Shown here: piece by piece, positions 44,164 to 53,006 of the stretch
Position numbering within the stretch: the first letter of the stretch is position 1
Layout: each line of letters opens with the position of its first letter
Origin: Janthinobacterium lividum
GTDB lineage: Bacteria > Pseudomonadota > Gammaproteobacteria > Burkholderiales > Burkholderiaceae_D
Assembly: GCF_023509035.1 (NCBI RefSeq)
Contig: NZ_CP075583.1
Coordinates: 744,001-808,000, forward strand
Reading direction: 5' to 3'
DNA: 64,000 nt
Notes under the pieces: model-generated
What the model was told of the DNA's origin: nothing
Seen by the model: the letters and a program-made list of their open reading frames with translations, nothing else
The model's database searches: none
Position numbers and translations under genes: made by a program

Positions 44164-44931
44164 TTACACCCAGCCGGCGTCGACGATGAACTCCTGGGAG
44201 GAGCACATCGCGCCGTCATCGGAGGCGAGGAACAGCACCACGGCGGCGATGTCCTGTGGCATCAGCTTGCTTGGCAAGCATTGGCTTTTCTTGATTTCCA
44301 CTTCCGCCGCGTCGTCGACCCACAGGTCGATCTGGCGCTGCGTCATGACCCAGCCCGGCGTGACCGTGTTGACGCGGATATTGTGGGCACCATAATCGCG
44401 CGCCAAACCCCGCGTGAGGCCGACGACGGCCGCCTTGGTGGTGGCGTAGACGGGGTAGCCGCCCGACTTCATGTGCCAGGAAATCGAGCTGACGTTGATG
44501 ATGGAACCGCCGCCCTTGCGCTTCATGCCCTCGAAGACGGCCTGGCACGTGAAGAACATGGGACGTTGATTGATCGCAATGCGCTCATTCCAGTATTCCA
44601 GGGTCACGTCCTGCGCCTGGTGGCGCTGGTCGTTGGCGGCATTGTTGACGAGGATATCGAAGTCGCCCAGCTGATCGGCCAGTTCGGCCATGACGGCTTG
44701 CAAGGATGGAATATCCGTGATGTCGCAATGGCGGAACAAGGGTGCCGTCAAACCCGCTTCGGCCAGGCGGCGGCACAAGGCCTCGCTGGCCTCGACGGCG
44801 ATATCGACAAACGCCACCAGCGCGCCCTGGGCGACAAATTCCGCCACCAGGGATTCGCCGATGCCGCTGCCGCCACCCGTGATGAACACGCGCTTGCCCT
44901 GCAAGCTGCCATATTTCGCCAATTGCTTCAT
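44164..44931 (-). CDS. SDR-family sugar dehydrogenase (L-arabinose/D-galactose 1-dehydrogenase type)
   Basis: 255 residues. NAD(P)-binding TGGGSGIG near residues 19-26, LVNNAAN, then the catalytic Ser (NVSSISWH) and Y-x-x-x-K in YPVYATTKAAV. Substrate choice is not visible from motifs. In this operon, next to arabonate dehydratase and 2-oxoglutarate semialdehyde dehydrogenase, it is the best candidate for the first step, L-arabinose to L-arabinono-lactone. No separate lactonase gene is seen in the island. Confidence 0.82.
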   Translation of the reverse strand: MKQLAKYGSLQGKRVFITGGGSGIGESLVAEFVAQGALVAFVDIAVEASEALCRRLAEAGLTAPLFRHCDITDIPSLQAVMAELADQLGDFDILVNNAANDQRHQAQDVTLEYWNERIAINQRPMFFTCQAVFEGMKRKGGGSIINVSSISWHMKSGGYPVYATTKAAVVGLTRGLARDYGAHNIRVNTVTPGWVMTQRQIDLWVDDAAEVEIKKSQCLPSKLMPQDIAAVVLFLASDDGAMCSSQEFIVDAGWV

Positions 44932-44967
44932 CTTGTCTCCACCTGTGTATTTTTTTTTTTTTTATGA

Positions 44968-46545
44968 TTAAAGTTTGCCCAGCACGCCATCGTGACGGCG
45001 CCAGATCCCCAGCGGATTATCATCGCGCAGCGACTCCGGCAGCAAGTCCTGCAGCAGATTCTGGTAAGACACGGGACGCAGGAAGCGGTTGATGGCCGCC
45101 GTGCCCACGGACGTGCTGCGGCCATCCGACGTCGCCGGGAACGGGCCGCCGTGCACCATGGCCGTCGACACTTCCACGCCGGTCGGGAAACCGTTCGCCA
45201 GGATGCGGCCCACGCGGCGTTCCAGCACGGGCAGCAGGCGGCGCGCGTCTTCCAGGTCGCCCGCATCCATCTGCAGGGTGGCCGTCAGCTGGCCTTCCAG
45301 GCTTTCCGTGATCGCCAGCAACTGTTCCATGTCGCGGCAAGCGACCAGCAAGGAGGCGGGGCCGAAGACTTCGTCGCGCAAGTCGTGCTTGGCCAAAAAC
45401 GCCTCACCCGAAGTGACGAACAGTGCGGCGGCACCCTTGCCTTCATCGCCCGTGTTTTGCACCAGCGGCGTCACATCGGCGTGCTGCGCCAGGGCGGCGA
45501 CGCCTTTCGCGTAGCTGCTGGCGATGCCAGCCGTCAACATGGTGGCGGCCGGCGCCGGCGCCAGCGCTTCGGCGGCAGCGGCGGCAAAGGCCGTGAAGTC
45601 AGGGCCTTCCAAGCCCAGCACCAGGCCGGGATTGGTGCAGAACTGGCCCACGCCCATCGTCAGCGAAGCGGCAAAACCGCTGGCGATCGCCGCGCCATGG
45701 GCGGCCAAGGCTTGCGGCAGCACAAACACGGGGTTGATGCTGCTCATCTCCGCATATACAGGTATCGGTTGCGCACGTTCCGCCGCCACCTTCATCAGGG
45801 CGAGGCCGCCCGAACGCGAACCCGTAAAACCCACGGCCTGGATGGCCGGATGGGCGACCAGCGCCTGGCCGATGCCGTTGCCTGTGCCCGTCAGCAAGGC
45901 GAACACGCCGGCCGGCAGCTTGCAGAGGGCAATGGCCTTGACGATGGCACGCGCCACCAGCTCCGACGTGCCCGGGTGGGCCGAGTGGGCCTTCAAGACG
46001 ACAGGGCAGCCAGCCGCCAGGGCCGAGGCCGTATCGCCACCGGCCACGGAGAAGGCCAGCGGGAAGTTACTGGCCGCAAACACGGCGACGGGGCCCAGGC
46101 CAATCATGCGCAAACGCAAGTCAGGACGCGGTGGCGTGCGCTCCGGCAAAGCCGAATCGATGCGCGCATCGGTCCAGGAACCTTCGCGCAGCAAGCCGGC
46201 GAACAGTTTTAGCTGACCGACCGTGCGGCCACGTTCGCCTTCCAGGCGCGCGCGCGGCAAGCCGCTTTCCGTCGTGGCGCGCACGATCAGCTCGTCGCCC
46301 AATTCCAGAATTTGCGCGGCGATGGTGTCCAGAAAATCGGCACGTTCTGCATCCGTGGTGGCGCGGAACGGATCGAAGGCGGCTTGCGCCAGACGGCATG
46401 CCTCGTCGATTTGCGCCACGTCAACCATATGGAAGGCGGGCGCGATGTGCGCGCGCGCGGCCGGGTCCCACGCTTCGAAGGAGCCGCCATTGCCCTTGAC
46501 GGCGACGCCGCCGATCAATGCATCACCGGTGATGATAAAACTCAT
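44968..46545 (-). CDS. 2,5-dioxovalerate (alpha-ketoglutarate semialdehyde) dehydrogenase
   Basis: A 525-residue aldehyde dehydrogenase catalysing the last step of oxidative pentose catabolism, to 2-oxoglutarate. Catalytic Cys in [13 protein letters not shown], general-base Glu in [14 protein letters not shown], cofactor region [11 protein letters not shown]. The sequence is of the KGSADH type, also used for glucarate/galactarate. The start overlaps the stop of the AraD1-like gene by four bases (ATGA). A run of 14 A (minus strand) follows its stop. Confidence 0.9.
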   Translation of the reverse strand: MSFIITGDALIGGVAVKGNGGSFEAWDPAARAHIAPAFHMVDVAQIDEACRLAQAAFDPFRATTDAERADFLDTIAAQILELGDELIVRATTESGLPRARLEGERGRTVGQLKLFAGLLREGSWTDARIDSALPERTPPRPDLRLRMIGLGPVAVFAASNFPLAFSVAGGDTASALAAGCPVVLKAHSAHPGTSELVARAIVKAIALCKLPAGVFALLTGTGNGIGQALVAHPAIQAVGFTGSRSGGLALMKVAAERAQPIPVYAEMSSINPVFVLPQALAAHGAAIASGFAASLTMGVGQFCTNPGLVLGLEGPDFTAFAAAAAEALAPAPAATMLTAGIASSYAKGVAALAQHADVTPLVQNTGDEGKGAAALFVTSGEAFLAKHDLRDEVFGPASLLVACRDMEQLLAITESLEGQLTATLQMDAGDLEDARRLLPVLERRVGRILANGFPTGVEVSTAMVHGGPFPATSDGRSTSVGTAAINRFLRPVSYQNLLQDLLPESLRDDNPLGIWRRHDGVLGKL

Positions 46546-47534
46546 AATGTGCTCACTTTCGCAAATTCGGTTGGGAAGACATCGAGGCGGTTGCGCAAGG
46601 CAGGGCCAAAGGCCGGCGCTTCGATTTCAAAGGTTTCGCCCGGCGCCACGCTCACGCCATCGGCAAAGCTTAACGTCGCCGTGCCAAAGAAATGCACGTG
46701 CACGTCGCCAGGGCGCTTGAACAGCGGATACTTGAAGTGATGGTGTTCCAGGTTGGCAATCGTGTGCGACATATTCTCTTCGCCGCTGACAAAGGCCTTT
46801 TCCCAACGCACATTGCCGGCAGTGTCCAGCACGCGCGAGGCGCCAGCGATATGCGCGGGCAATTCGCCCACAAGCAGGGCCGGCCCCACGCTGCACATGC
46901 GCAGCTTCGAATGGGCCAGGTACAGGTAGTTCTGGCGTTCCGTGATGTGGTCCGAGAATTCATTGCCGATGGCGTAGCCGACCCGATACGGCTGGCCGTC
47001 GTCGCCGATCACGTACAGGCCGGCGATTTCCGGCTCTTCGCCGCCATCGAGGGCAAAGTCCGGCATGCGCAGCGACTGGCCGCCAGCGCGCACGATGGAG
47101 CCATCGCCTTTATAAAACCATTCGGGCTGGGCGCCGGCCGTGCCGTCAGCCGGCTTGCCGCCTTCCACGCCCAGGCGGAACATTTTCATCGAATCGCTCA
47201 GGGATTCCGCATCGCCGCCGATCTTCTTGTGCATGGCGTCGCGCGCACCGGCGCTGCCCAGATGGGTCAAGCCCGTGCCCGTCACGTAGCAGTGCGCTTC
47301 GTCGGCGTGATCGAGCGGCGCCAGCACACGTCCGGCAGCAGCCACGTCCGCATAGGCATGCGTGGTGTTGCCGACGGTGGCGTTGACCAAGTCCGCCAGG
47401 CTGACCTTCTTGCGGATGGCGTCTTGCGCCAGCGCATACGTCGTGTTGTAGCCTTCGATGACGCGGATCTGGTCGTCTTGCAGCAGGCCGACGAGGCGGC
47501 CGCCGTGTTCATTCGTAAATTGCAGCAACAGCAT
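46542..47534 (-). CDS. AraD1/GguC-family protein (FAH fold), probable 2-keto-3-deoxy-L-arabonate dehydratase
   Basis: A 330-residue FAH-superfamily protein of the GguC/AraD1 type. It has the pattern [18 protein letters not shown], then [20 protein letters not shown] with [18 protein letters not shown], and a C-terminal [17 protein letters not shown]. The family takes the dehydration step that follows arabonate dehydratase. The GguC name comes from the galactose gene context in which GbpR was described, matching the regulator at 34593. It overlaps the semialdehyde dehydrogenase gene by four bases. Confidence 0.82.
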   Translation of the reverse strand: MLLLQFTNEHGGRLVGLLQDDQIRVIEGYNTTYALAQDAIRKKVSLADLVNATVGNTTHAYADVAAAGRVLAPLDHADEAHCYVTGTGLTHLGSAGARDAMHKKIGGDAESLSDSMKMFRLGVEGGKPADGTAGAQPEWFYKGDGSIVRAGGQSLRMPDFALDGGEEPEIAGLYVIGDDGQPYRVGYAIGNEFSDHITERQNYLYLAHSKLRMCSVGPALLVGELPAHIAGASRVLDTAGNVRWEKAFVSGEENMSHTIANLEHHHFKYPLFKRPGDVHVHFFGTATLSFADGVSVAPGETFEIEAPAFGPALRNRLDVFPTEFAKVSTL

Positions 47535-47546
47535 GGAATTCTCCGC

Positions 47547-49288
47547 TTAATGTGAGTGGCGCGGCACGGCGGAACCGCGATTGCCGACCAGGAAGTCGAA
47601 ATCGCAGCCTTCATCGGCCTGCAACACGTGTTCGATGTACAGTTGCTGATAGCCGCTCTTCGGCCCAGGCGCGCTGCCCAGTTCGCGGGCCGCCAGGCGC
47701 TCGGCGATTTCCGCGTCGCTGATGTCGATATTCAGGCTGCCGGCGTGGCAATCGAGGGCGATCATGTCGCCATCCTTGACAATACCCAGCGGGCCGCCCG
47801 CCATGGCTTCCGGCGCCACGTGCAGCACGACGGTGCCGTAGGCCGTGCCGCTCATGCGCGCGTCCGAGATGCGCACCATGTCGGTGATGCCTTGCGCCAG
47901 CAGTTTCGGCGGCAAGCCCATGTTGCCCACTTCGGCCATGCCCGGATAGCCTTTCGGGCCGCAGTTCTTCATGACCAGCACGGAGTTCGCGTCGACATCC
48001 AGGTCCGGATCGAGGATGCGCGATTTATAGTGCTCGAAATCCTCGAAGACAACAGCCTTGCCACGGTGCTGCATCAAATGCGGCGAGGCGGCCGACGGTT
48101 TCAGCACGGCGCCGCGGGGCGCCAGGTTGCCGCGCAGCACGCAGATACCGCCATCGGCCAGCAGCGGGTTGTCCAGGGTGCGCACCACTTCATCGTTGTA
48201 GATCGGCGCTTCGACGCAGTTGTCCCACAGCGACTTTCCGTTGACGGTCAAGGCATTCTTGTGCGGCAGCAAGTCGCCCTCGCCCAGGCGGCGTATCACG
48301 GCCGGCAAGCCGCCTGCGTAGTAAAACTCTTCCATCAGGAAACGGCCCGAGGGCAGCAAATCGACGATGGTCGGCGTGCCACGGCCCACACGGGTCCAGT
48401 CTTCCAGCTCCAGCGGCACGCCGATGCGGCCGGCAATCGCCTTCAGGTGGATCACGGCGTTGGTGGAACCACCGATGGCGGCGTTGACCTTGATGGCGTT
48501 TTCAAACGCTTCACGCGTCAGCACTTTCGACAGGCGCAGGTCTTCGTGCACCATTTCGACGATGCGGATGCCCGACATGTGCGCCAGCACGTAGCGGCGC
48601 GAATCGACGGCGGGAATGGCGGCGTTATGCGGCAGGGACGTGCCCAGCGCTTCAGCCATGCTGGCCATTGTCGAGGCCGTGCCCATGGTGTTGCAGGTAC
48701 CGGCCGAGCGCGACATGCCCGATTCGGCCGACATGAACTGGTGCAGGGTGATCGAACCCGCCTTCATCTGCTCGTGCAACTGCCACACGGCGGTGCCGGA
48801 ACCGATGTCCTTGCCATTGAGTTTGCCGTTCAGCATGGGGCCGCCGCTGACGACGATCGTCGGGATGTCGACGCTGGCCGCGCCCATCAGCAGCGCCGGC
48901 GTGGTCTTGTCGCAGCCGACCAGCAGCACGACGGCGTCCATCGGGTTGCCGCGGATCGATTCTTCCACGTCCATCGAGGCCAGGTTGCGCGTCAGCATGG
49001 CCGTCGGGCGCAGATTCGATTCGCCGTTCGAGAAGACAGGGAATTCCACTGGGAAACCGCCCGCCTCCAGGATGCCGCGTTTGACGTGCTCGGCCAACTG
49101 GCGGAAATGCGCGTTGCAGGGGGTCAGTTCGGACCAGGTATTGCAGATGCCGATGATGGGCTTGCCGTGAAACTCGTGGTCAGGTATGCCCTGGTTTTTC
49201 ATCCAGCTGCGGTACATGAAGCCGTTCTTGTCCTGCGAGCCGAACCACTCGGCAGAGCGCAGGGCAACCTTCTTTTTGTCTCAGACAT
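47547..49288 (-). CDS. L-arabonate dehydratase (IlvD/Edd family), apparent frameshift near the start
   Basis: Converts L-arabonate to 2-keto-3-deoxy-L-arabonate using an iron-sulfur cluster. Cluster cysteines lie in GICNTWSELTPCNAHFR, VGCDKTTPALL and RSAGTCNTMGTAST. The long frame starts at MYRSWMKNQ, but the true N-terminus is MSETKKKVALRSAEWFGSQD from ATG 49288 (AGGAGA upstream). The frame is restored if the T5 run at 49273-49277 has six T; about 580 residues result. It is the first gene of the operon leading to AraD1, the semialdehyde dehydrogenase, SDR, GH51 and GH43. The 49376-49416 element lies about 90 bases upstream. Confidence 0.9.
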
Positions 49289-49375
49289 GCCATTCTCCTG
49301 GTTGTGCTATGCCGGATCTAATGTCGTCGGCCCGGGCAGCGATGTTGGAATACTAAAGAATCCTGCCATGCCTTT

Positions 49376-49416
49376 CCAATCAATTTTTAATGCGTTCCGA
49401 TATCGAAAACGATATG
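49376..49416. promoter_or_regulatory. Predicted GbpR operator upstream of the arabonate dehydratase operon
   Basis: CCAATCAATT at 49376-49385 and dyad GATATC-N6-GATATG at 49399-49416, 13 bases apart. The layout is identical to the ytfQ site. It lies between the terminator of the aldose-epimerase operon and the dehydratase start. Confidence 0.68.
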
Positions 49417-49430
49417 ACTATGCCCCAATG

Positions 49431-49463
49431 AAAACGCCCTGCGGGCACGTGGCGGCAGGGCGT
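49431..49463 (-). terminator. Terminator-like hairpin after the aldose 1-epimerase gene
   Basis: On the minus strand, stem ACGCCCTGC / GCAGGGCGT with a 12-base loop is followed by TTTC. It ends the symporter-GH43-galM operon just before the next operon's control region. Confidence 0.65.
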
Positions 49464-49484
49464 GGGCTGTTTTGGCTGGGCTGC

Positions 49485-50555
49485 CTACTCGGCGGAAAAG
49501 CGGTACACGGTTTGCGTCTGATACACCTGACCCGGACGCAAAATGGTGCTGGGGAAGTGCGACTGGTTCGGCGAATCCGGGAAATGCTGGGTTTCCAGGC
49601 ACAGTGCGCCGCGATGGCGGATGGGGCCTTGCTTGCCGTGCTGGCTGCCGTCGAGGAAATTGCCCGTATAAAACTGGATGCCCGGCTCCTGCGTGTACAC
49701 CTGCATCACCCGCCCCGAAACGGGATCGCGCACGGTGGCGGCCAGGTTCAGCCTGTGATCTGCCTTTTGATTAAGCACAAAGTTATGGTCGTAACCACGG
49801 CCGATGCGGATCTGCTCATGCGGCAAGGCGATGCTGTCGCCGATGACGGTGCTTTGGCGCAAGTCGAATGGCGTGCCGGACACGTCCGCCAGTTCGCCCG
49901 TGGGAATCGACCCCGCGTCAACGGGCAGGTAGCGGTCCGCGTTGATCGACAGCGCGTGGCCGAGGATAGTGCCCTGCCCCGCCAGATTGAAATAGCTGTG
50001 GTTGGTCAGGTTGACGGGCGTGGCCTGGTCCGTCACGGCGTGGTAGCGCAGGCTCAGGGCATTGTCGTTGTCCAGTTCGTACACGACGGTGACGTCCAGC
50101 TGGCCCGGATAGCCGTCTTCGCCGTCCGGGCTGCTGCGCAAAAACGTCACTCCCACCGCGTCATCCCTGGTAAACGGCTCGGCTTGCCACATGACCTGGT
50201 GAAAGCCCTGGTTTCCACCATGCAAGTGATTGGGCGCATTGTTGACGGCCAGCTGGTAATCCTTGCCGTCAAGGCTGAAACGTCCCTCGGCGATGCGGTT
50301 GCCGAAACGCCCGATGACGGCGCCCAGGAAAGCGCTGTTGGCCAGGTAGGGCTCGATGCGTTCGAAACCGAGTACCACGTCGGCAAGAGTGCCGTCGCGG
50401 TCCGGCACGTGGATTTCGCTGATGATGGCGCCAAAGTCGAGCACCTTGACTTGCATGCCCTGGCGGTTCGTCAGGGTAAATACGCTGACGTGCTGGCCAT
50501 CGGGCAGGATGCCGAACGGCGCTTGCGTCACTGAAACAGAATCAACTGGGGTCAT
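49485..50555 (-). CDS. galM: Aldose 1-epimerase (mutarotase)
   Basis: A 356-residue enzyme interconverting alpha and beta anomers of aldoses. Family blocks: GAVIGRFGNRIAEGRF, NNAPNHLHGG (His), PVNLTNHSYFNLAGQG (catalytic His) and IQFYTGNFLDGSQ. There is no signal peptide, so it is cytoplasmic. It is the last gene of the symporter-GH43 operon. It would supply the right arabinose or galactose anomer for the SDR dehydrogenase. Confidence 0.92.
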   Translation of the reverse strand: MTPVDSVSVTQAPFGILPDGQHVSVFTLTNRQGMQVKVLDFGAIISEIHVPDRDGTLADVVLGFERIEPYLANSAFLGAVIGRFGNRIAEGRFSLDGKDYQLAVNNAPNHLHGGNQGFHQVMWQAEPFTRDDAVGVTFLRSSPDGEDGYPGQLDVTVVYELDNDNALSLRYHAVTDQATPVNLTNHSYFNLAGQGTILGHALSINADRYLPVDAGSIPTGELADVSGTPFDLRQSTVIGDSIALPHEQIRIGRGYDHNFVLNQKADHRLNLAATVRDPVSGRVMQVYTQEPGIQFYTGNFLDGSQHGKQGPIRHRGALCLETQHFPDSPNQSHFPSTILRPGQVYQTQTVYRFSAE

Positions 50556-50573
50556 GGCGTCCGGTCCGGTGCG

Positions 50574-51521
50574 TTACAGGGTCGATGAGCGGCCAAACAC
50601 GGGCATGCCTCGCGCATCCCAGCGCAGCGGTTTGACAAACGTGTGGCGATCCGGGTTCCACAGCGGGTCGCCGACGATTTCCGTGTAGGTGCGGGCATGG
50701 TACACCAGCAATACGCCGTCGCCGTCGTCGGCCGTCGTGAAGCTGTTGTGGCCGGGGCCATAGATGCCGTGCTCGTAGCAGGTGGCAAACACGGGCTCTG
50801 GCGACTTGGTCCACGAGAACGGGTCCAGCAAGTCGGCCGTGTCATCGGCCCACAACAAGCCCATCGCATAGTTTTCATCGGTGGCGCTGGCCGAATAGCT
50901 GATGAAGATCTTGCCATTGCGTTTCAGCACGGAAGGGCCTTCGTTGACCCAGAAGCCGCGGATTTCCCAGTCGAACTCGGGCTTGCTCAGCATCACGGGC
51001 GGACCGGCCAGTTGCCACGGCGTGGCCATCGGCGCGATGTACAGATTCGAATTTCCTTCGATGGCCACATCCTTCTGCGCCCACAGGTAGTACAGCACGC
51101 CGTCGTGCGTAAAGGTGGTGGCGTCCAGACAGAAGGTGTCGATGCCCGTGTCGATCTGCCCCATGAATTCCCACTCGCCTTCGAGCGGGTTGGCGTTGGT
51201 ATTGCGGATCGCATACATGCGGTGCTGGAACAATTTATTTTTGATTTCGCGGCTCGGTGCGGCGGCGAAATACACATACCAGGCGCCCTGGTTGAAGTGC
51301 AGCTCCGGTGCCCACACCAGTTCGCTGTACGGGCCCGTTTCCGGCTTGTGCCATACGTCGACCGTTTGCGCATCCGCCAAGCCGGCGATGCTGTCGGCGC
51401 GGCGCAGTTCGATGCGGTCGTACTGCGGCACGGACGCCGTAAAGTAATAGTAGCCGTCGCTGTGGCGGTAGATATGCGGGTCGGCGCGCTGTTCGATCAG
51501 CGGTTTCAAGACATCAGCCAT
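50574..51521 (-). CDS. GH43 alpha-L-arabinofuranosidase-type enzyme, cytoplasmic
   Basis: 315 residues. GH43 blocks: RADPHIYRHSDGYYYFTASV (catalytic base Asp), ELVWAPELHFNQGAWYVYFA, DTFCLDATTF and the acid Glu in GFWVNEGPSVL. There is no signal peptide, unlike the two other GH43 enzymes here, so it probably acts on imported oligosaccharides. ATG 51521 is preferred over a TTG six codons upstream. It sits between the symporter and epimerase genes, which suggests the symporter carries arabino-oligosaccharides. Confidence 0.85.
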   Translation of the reverse strand: MADVLKPLIEQRADPHIYRHSDGYYYFTASVPQYDRIELRRADSIAGLADAQTVDVWHKPETGPYSELVWAPELHFNQGAWYVYFAAAPSREIKNKLFQHRMYAIRNTNANPLEGEWEFMGQIDTGIDTFCLDATTFTHDGVLYYLWAQKDVAIEGNSNLYIAPMATPWQLAGPPVMLSKPEFDWEIRGFWVNEGPSVLKRNGKIFISYSASATDENYAMGLLWADDTADLLDPFSWTKSPEPVFATCYEHGIYGPGHNSFTTADDGDGVLLVYHARTYTEIVGDPLWNPDRHTFVKPLRWDARGMPVFGRSSTL

Positions 51522-51545
51522 GTTGTTTACTCCATTCAATTATTC

Positions 51546-52898
51546 TTACGCGGCCACAAAGCCACGCTTGTGCATCTCCACCTTGACGCCACGGTAATAG
51601 TCATCGCTGATGCGGTACTTGAACATCAGCAGGCCCATCAGCAAGTGGAAGAAGCCGGGGATGATCGACAGCATTAGGGCGATGCCGTTCAGGGCGAATT
51701 GCGTTTGCTCATGGTTCGGCTGGTAGTCGAAATACGCGAGCAGCACGCCCACCAGGCCGCCCGCCACCGCCATGCCCGCCTTCTGGCAGACGGAAATGCC
51801 GCCGAAGGCGAAGCCGGAGACGCGCTTGCCCGTTTTCACTTGACCATAATCGATGGTTTCCGCGATAGCCGACCAGAACACGGGCGCATGCAAGTCCACC
51901 ACGAAGGACAGCAGGAAATACAGGGCGAAGGCCAATATGGTGTCGCTCGGCTTCACAAAGAAATAGATCGCCAGGCTGATCAGCGCGACGCCGATCTGCG
52001 TGTAGCGGAACAGTTTTACCTTGCAGTAAAACTTGGTGATCCAGGTCGAGGCGATCATGGCCAGGATGGCGGCCACCACGCCCGTGGTCAAAAAGGCGGC
52101 CACGGTTTCCGTGCTGCCGCCCAGATAGTATTTCGCGTAATAAATGGCAACGGAGCCGCGCACCACGTAGCCGATGGTGCCCGTGACGCACACGCCGCAC
52201 AGCACCAGCCACTGGTCGTTCTGCAGCAGCACTTTCAACTGTTCCAGCAACGATTGCTTTTCCACCACGTGCACGACCCGTTCGGTGGTGGAGAAATAGC
52301 AGAACAGGAACAGGGCCACGCCCATGACGGCCATCACGGCCATGGCCGCCTGGTAGCCGACGGCCGGGTTGCCGCCGCCCCAGCGCTGCGACAGGATGGG
52401 CACGACGATGGTCACCATGAAGGCGCCGATCTTGGCGAAGAACAGGCGGTAACCGTTGGCCGACAGGCGGTCTTGCGGGTCGCTGGTCAAACCGCTGATC
52501 AGGGAAATATAGGGGATGCCCACGCCGGCCGTCATGATGGTCATCAGGATATACGTCGAATAGGCCCAGATCAGCTTGGCGTCATATTGCCACTCGGGCG
52601 TGCTGAAGACAAAGAAGACGCTGACGCCGTACGGCACGGCCAGCCACAGCAGATACGGGCGGTAGCGGCCCGAGGCAAAGCTGTAGCGGTCGGTAATCTG
52701 GCCCATGACCAGGTCGGCGATGGCGCCGATGACTTTCACGGCCACGAACAGCAGGGCCAGGTCGGTGGTTTTCAAACCATAGATATCGGTATAGAAAAAG
52801 GTGATGATCAACATCATCGACGAAATGACGACATTGAGCGCCATGTCGCCGGCGCCGAAGCCGACCTTTTCAACGGTAGATAATTTTTGCGTCTCCAT
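51546..52898 (-). CDS. Glycoside-pentoside-hexuronide (GPH) family MFS sugar symporter
   Basis: 450 residues with about twelve membrane segments. The N-terminus KVGFGAGDMALNVVIS is typical of GPH/MelB-type symporters, with the loop LVMGQITDRYSFASGRYRPY (D-R-x-x-x-x-x-G-R-x-R-P motif). It would bring in a sugar or arabino-oligosaccharide with a cation. It is the first gene of the operon with GH43 and galM. It is 25 bases upstream of GH43. I see no GATATC dyad in its 108-base upstream gap. Confidence 0.88.
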   Translation of the reverse strand: METQKLSTVEKVGFGAGDMALNVVISSMMLIITFFYTDIYGLKTTDLALLFVAVKVIGAIADLVMGQITDRYSFASGRYRPYLLWLAVPYGVSVFFVFSTPEWQYDAKLIWAYSTYILMTIMTAGVGIPYISLISGLTSDPQDRLSANGYRLFFAKIGAFMVTIVVPILSQRWGGGNPAVGYQAAMAVMAVMGVALFLFCYFSTTERVVHVVEKQSLLEQLKVLLQNDQWLVLCGVCVTGTIGYVVRGSVAIYYAKYYLGGSTETVAAFLTTGVVAAILAMIASTWITKFYCKVKLFRYTQIGVALISLAIYFFVKPSDTILAFALYFLLSFVVDLHAPVFWSAIAETIDYGQVKTGKRVSGFAFGGISVCQKAGMAVAGGLVGVLLAYFDYQPNHEQTQFALNGIALMLSIIPGFFHLLMGLLMFKYRISDDYYRGVKVEMHKRGFVAA

Positions 52899-53006
52899 GC
52901 TTTCCGTCCATTCTTTTTATGATGAATCGTGCGTGACTGCCCAACTGACAGGGGCGTTGCCGGCCGAAACCATGACAACGCCCTTGATTTTTACTATCTG
53001 ATCAAG

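Noticed and set aside
47556..50534. Very long open frame on the plus strand
   Set aside because: It is antisense to the arabonate dehydratase and aldose epimerase genes, with no recognisable domain. Long antisense frames are common in high-G+C DNA.
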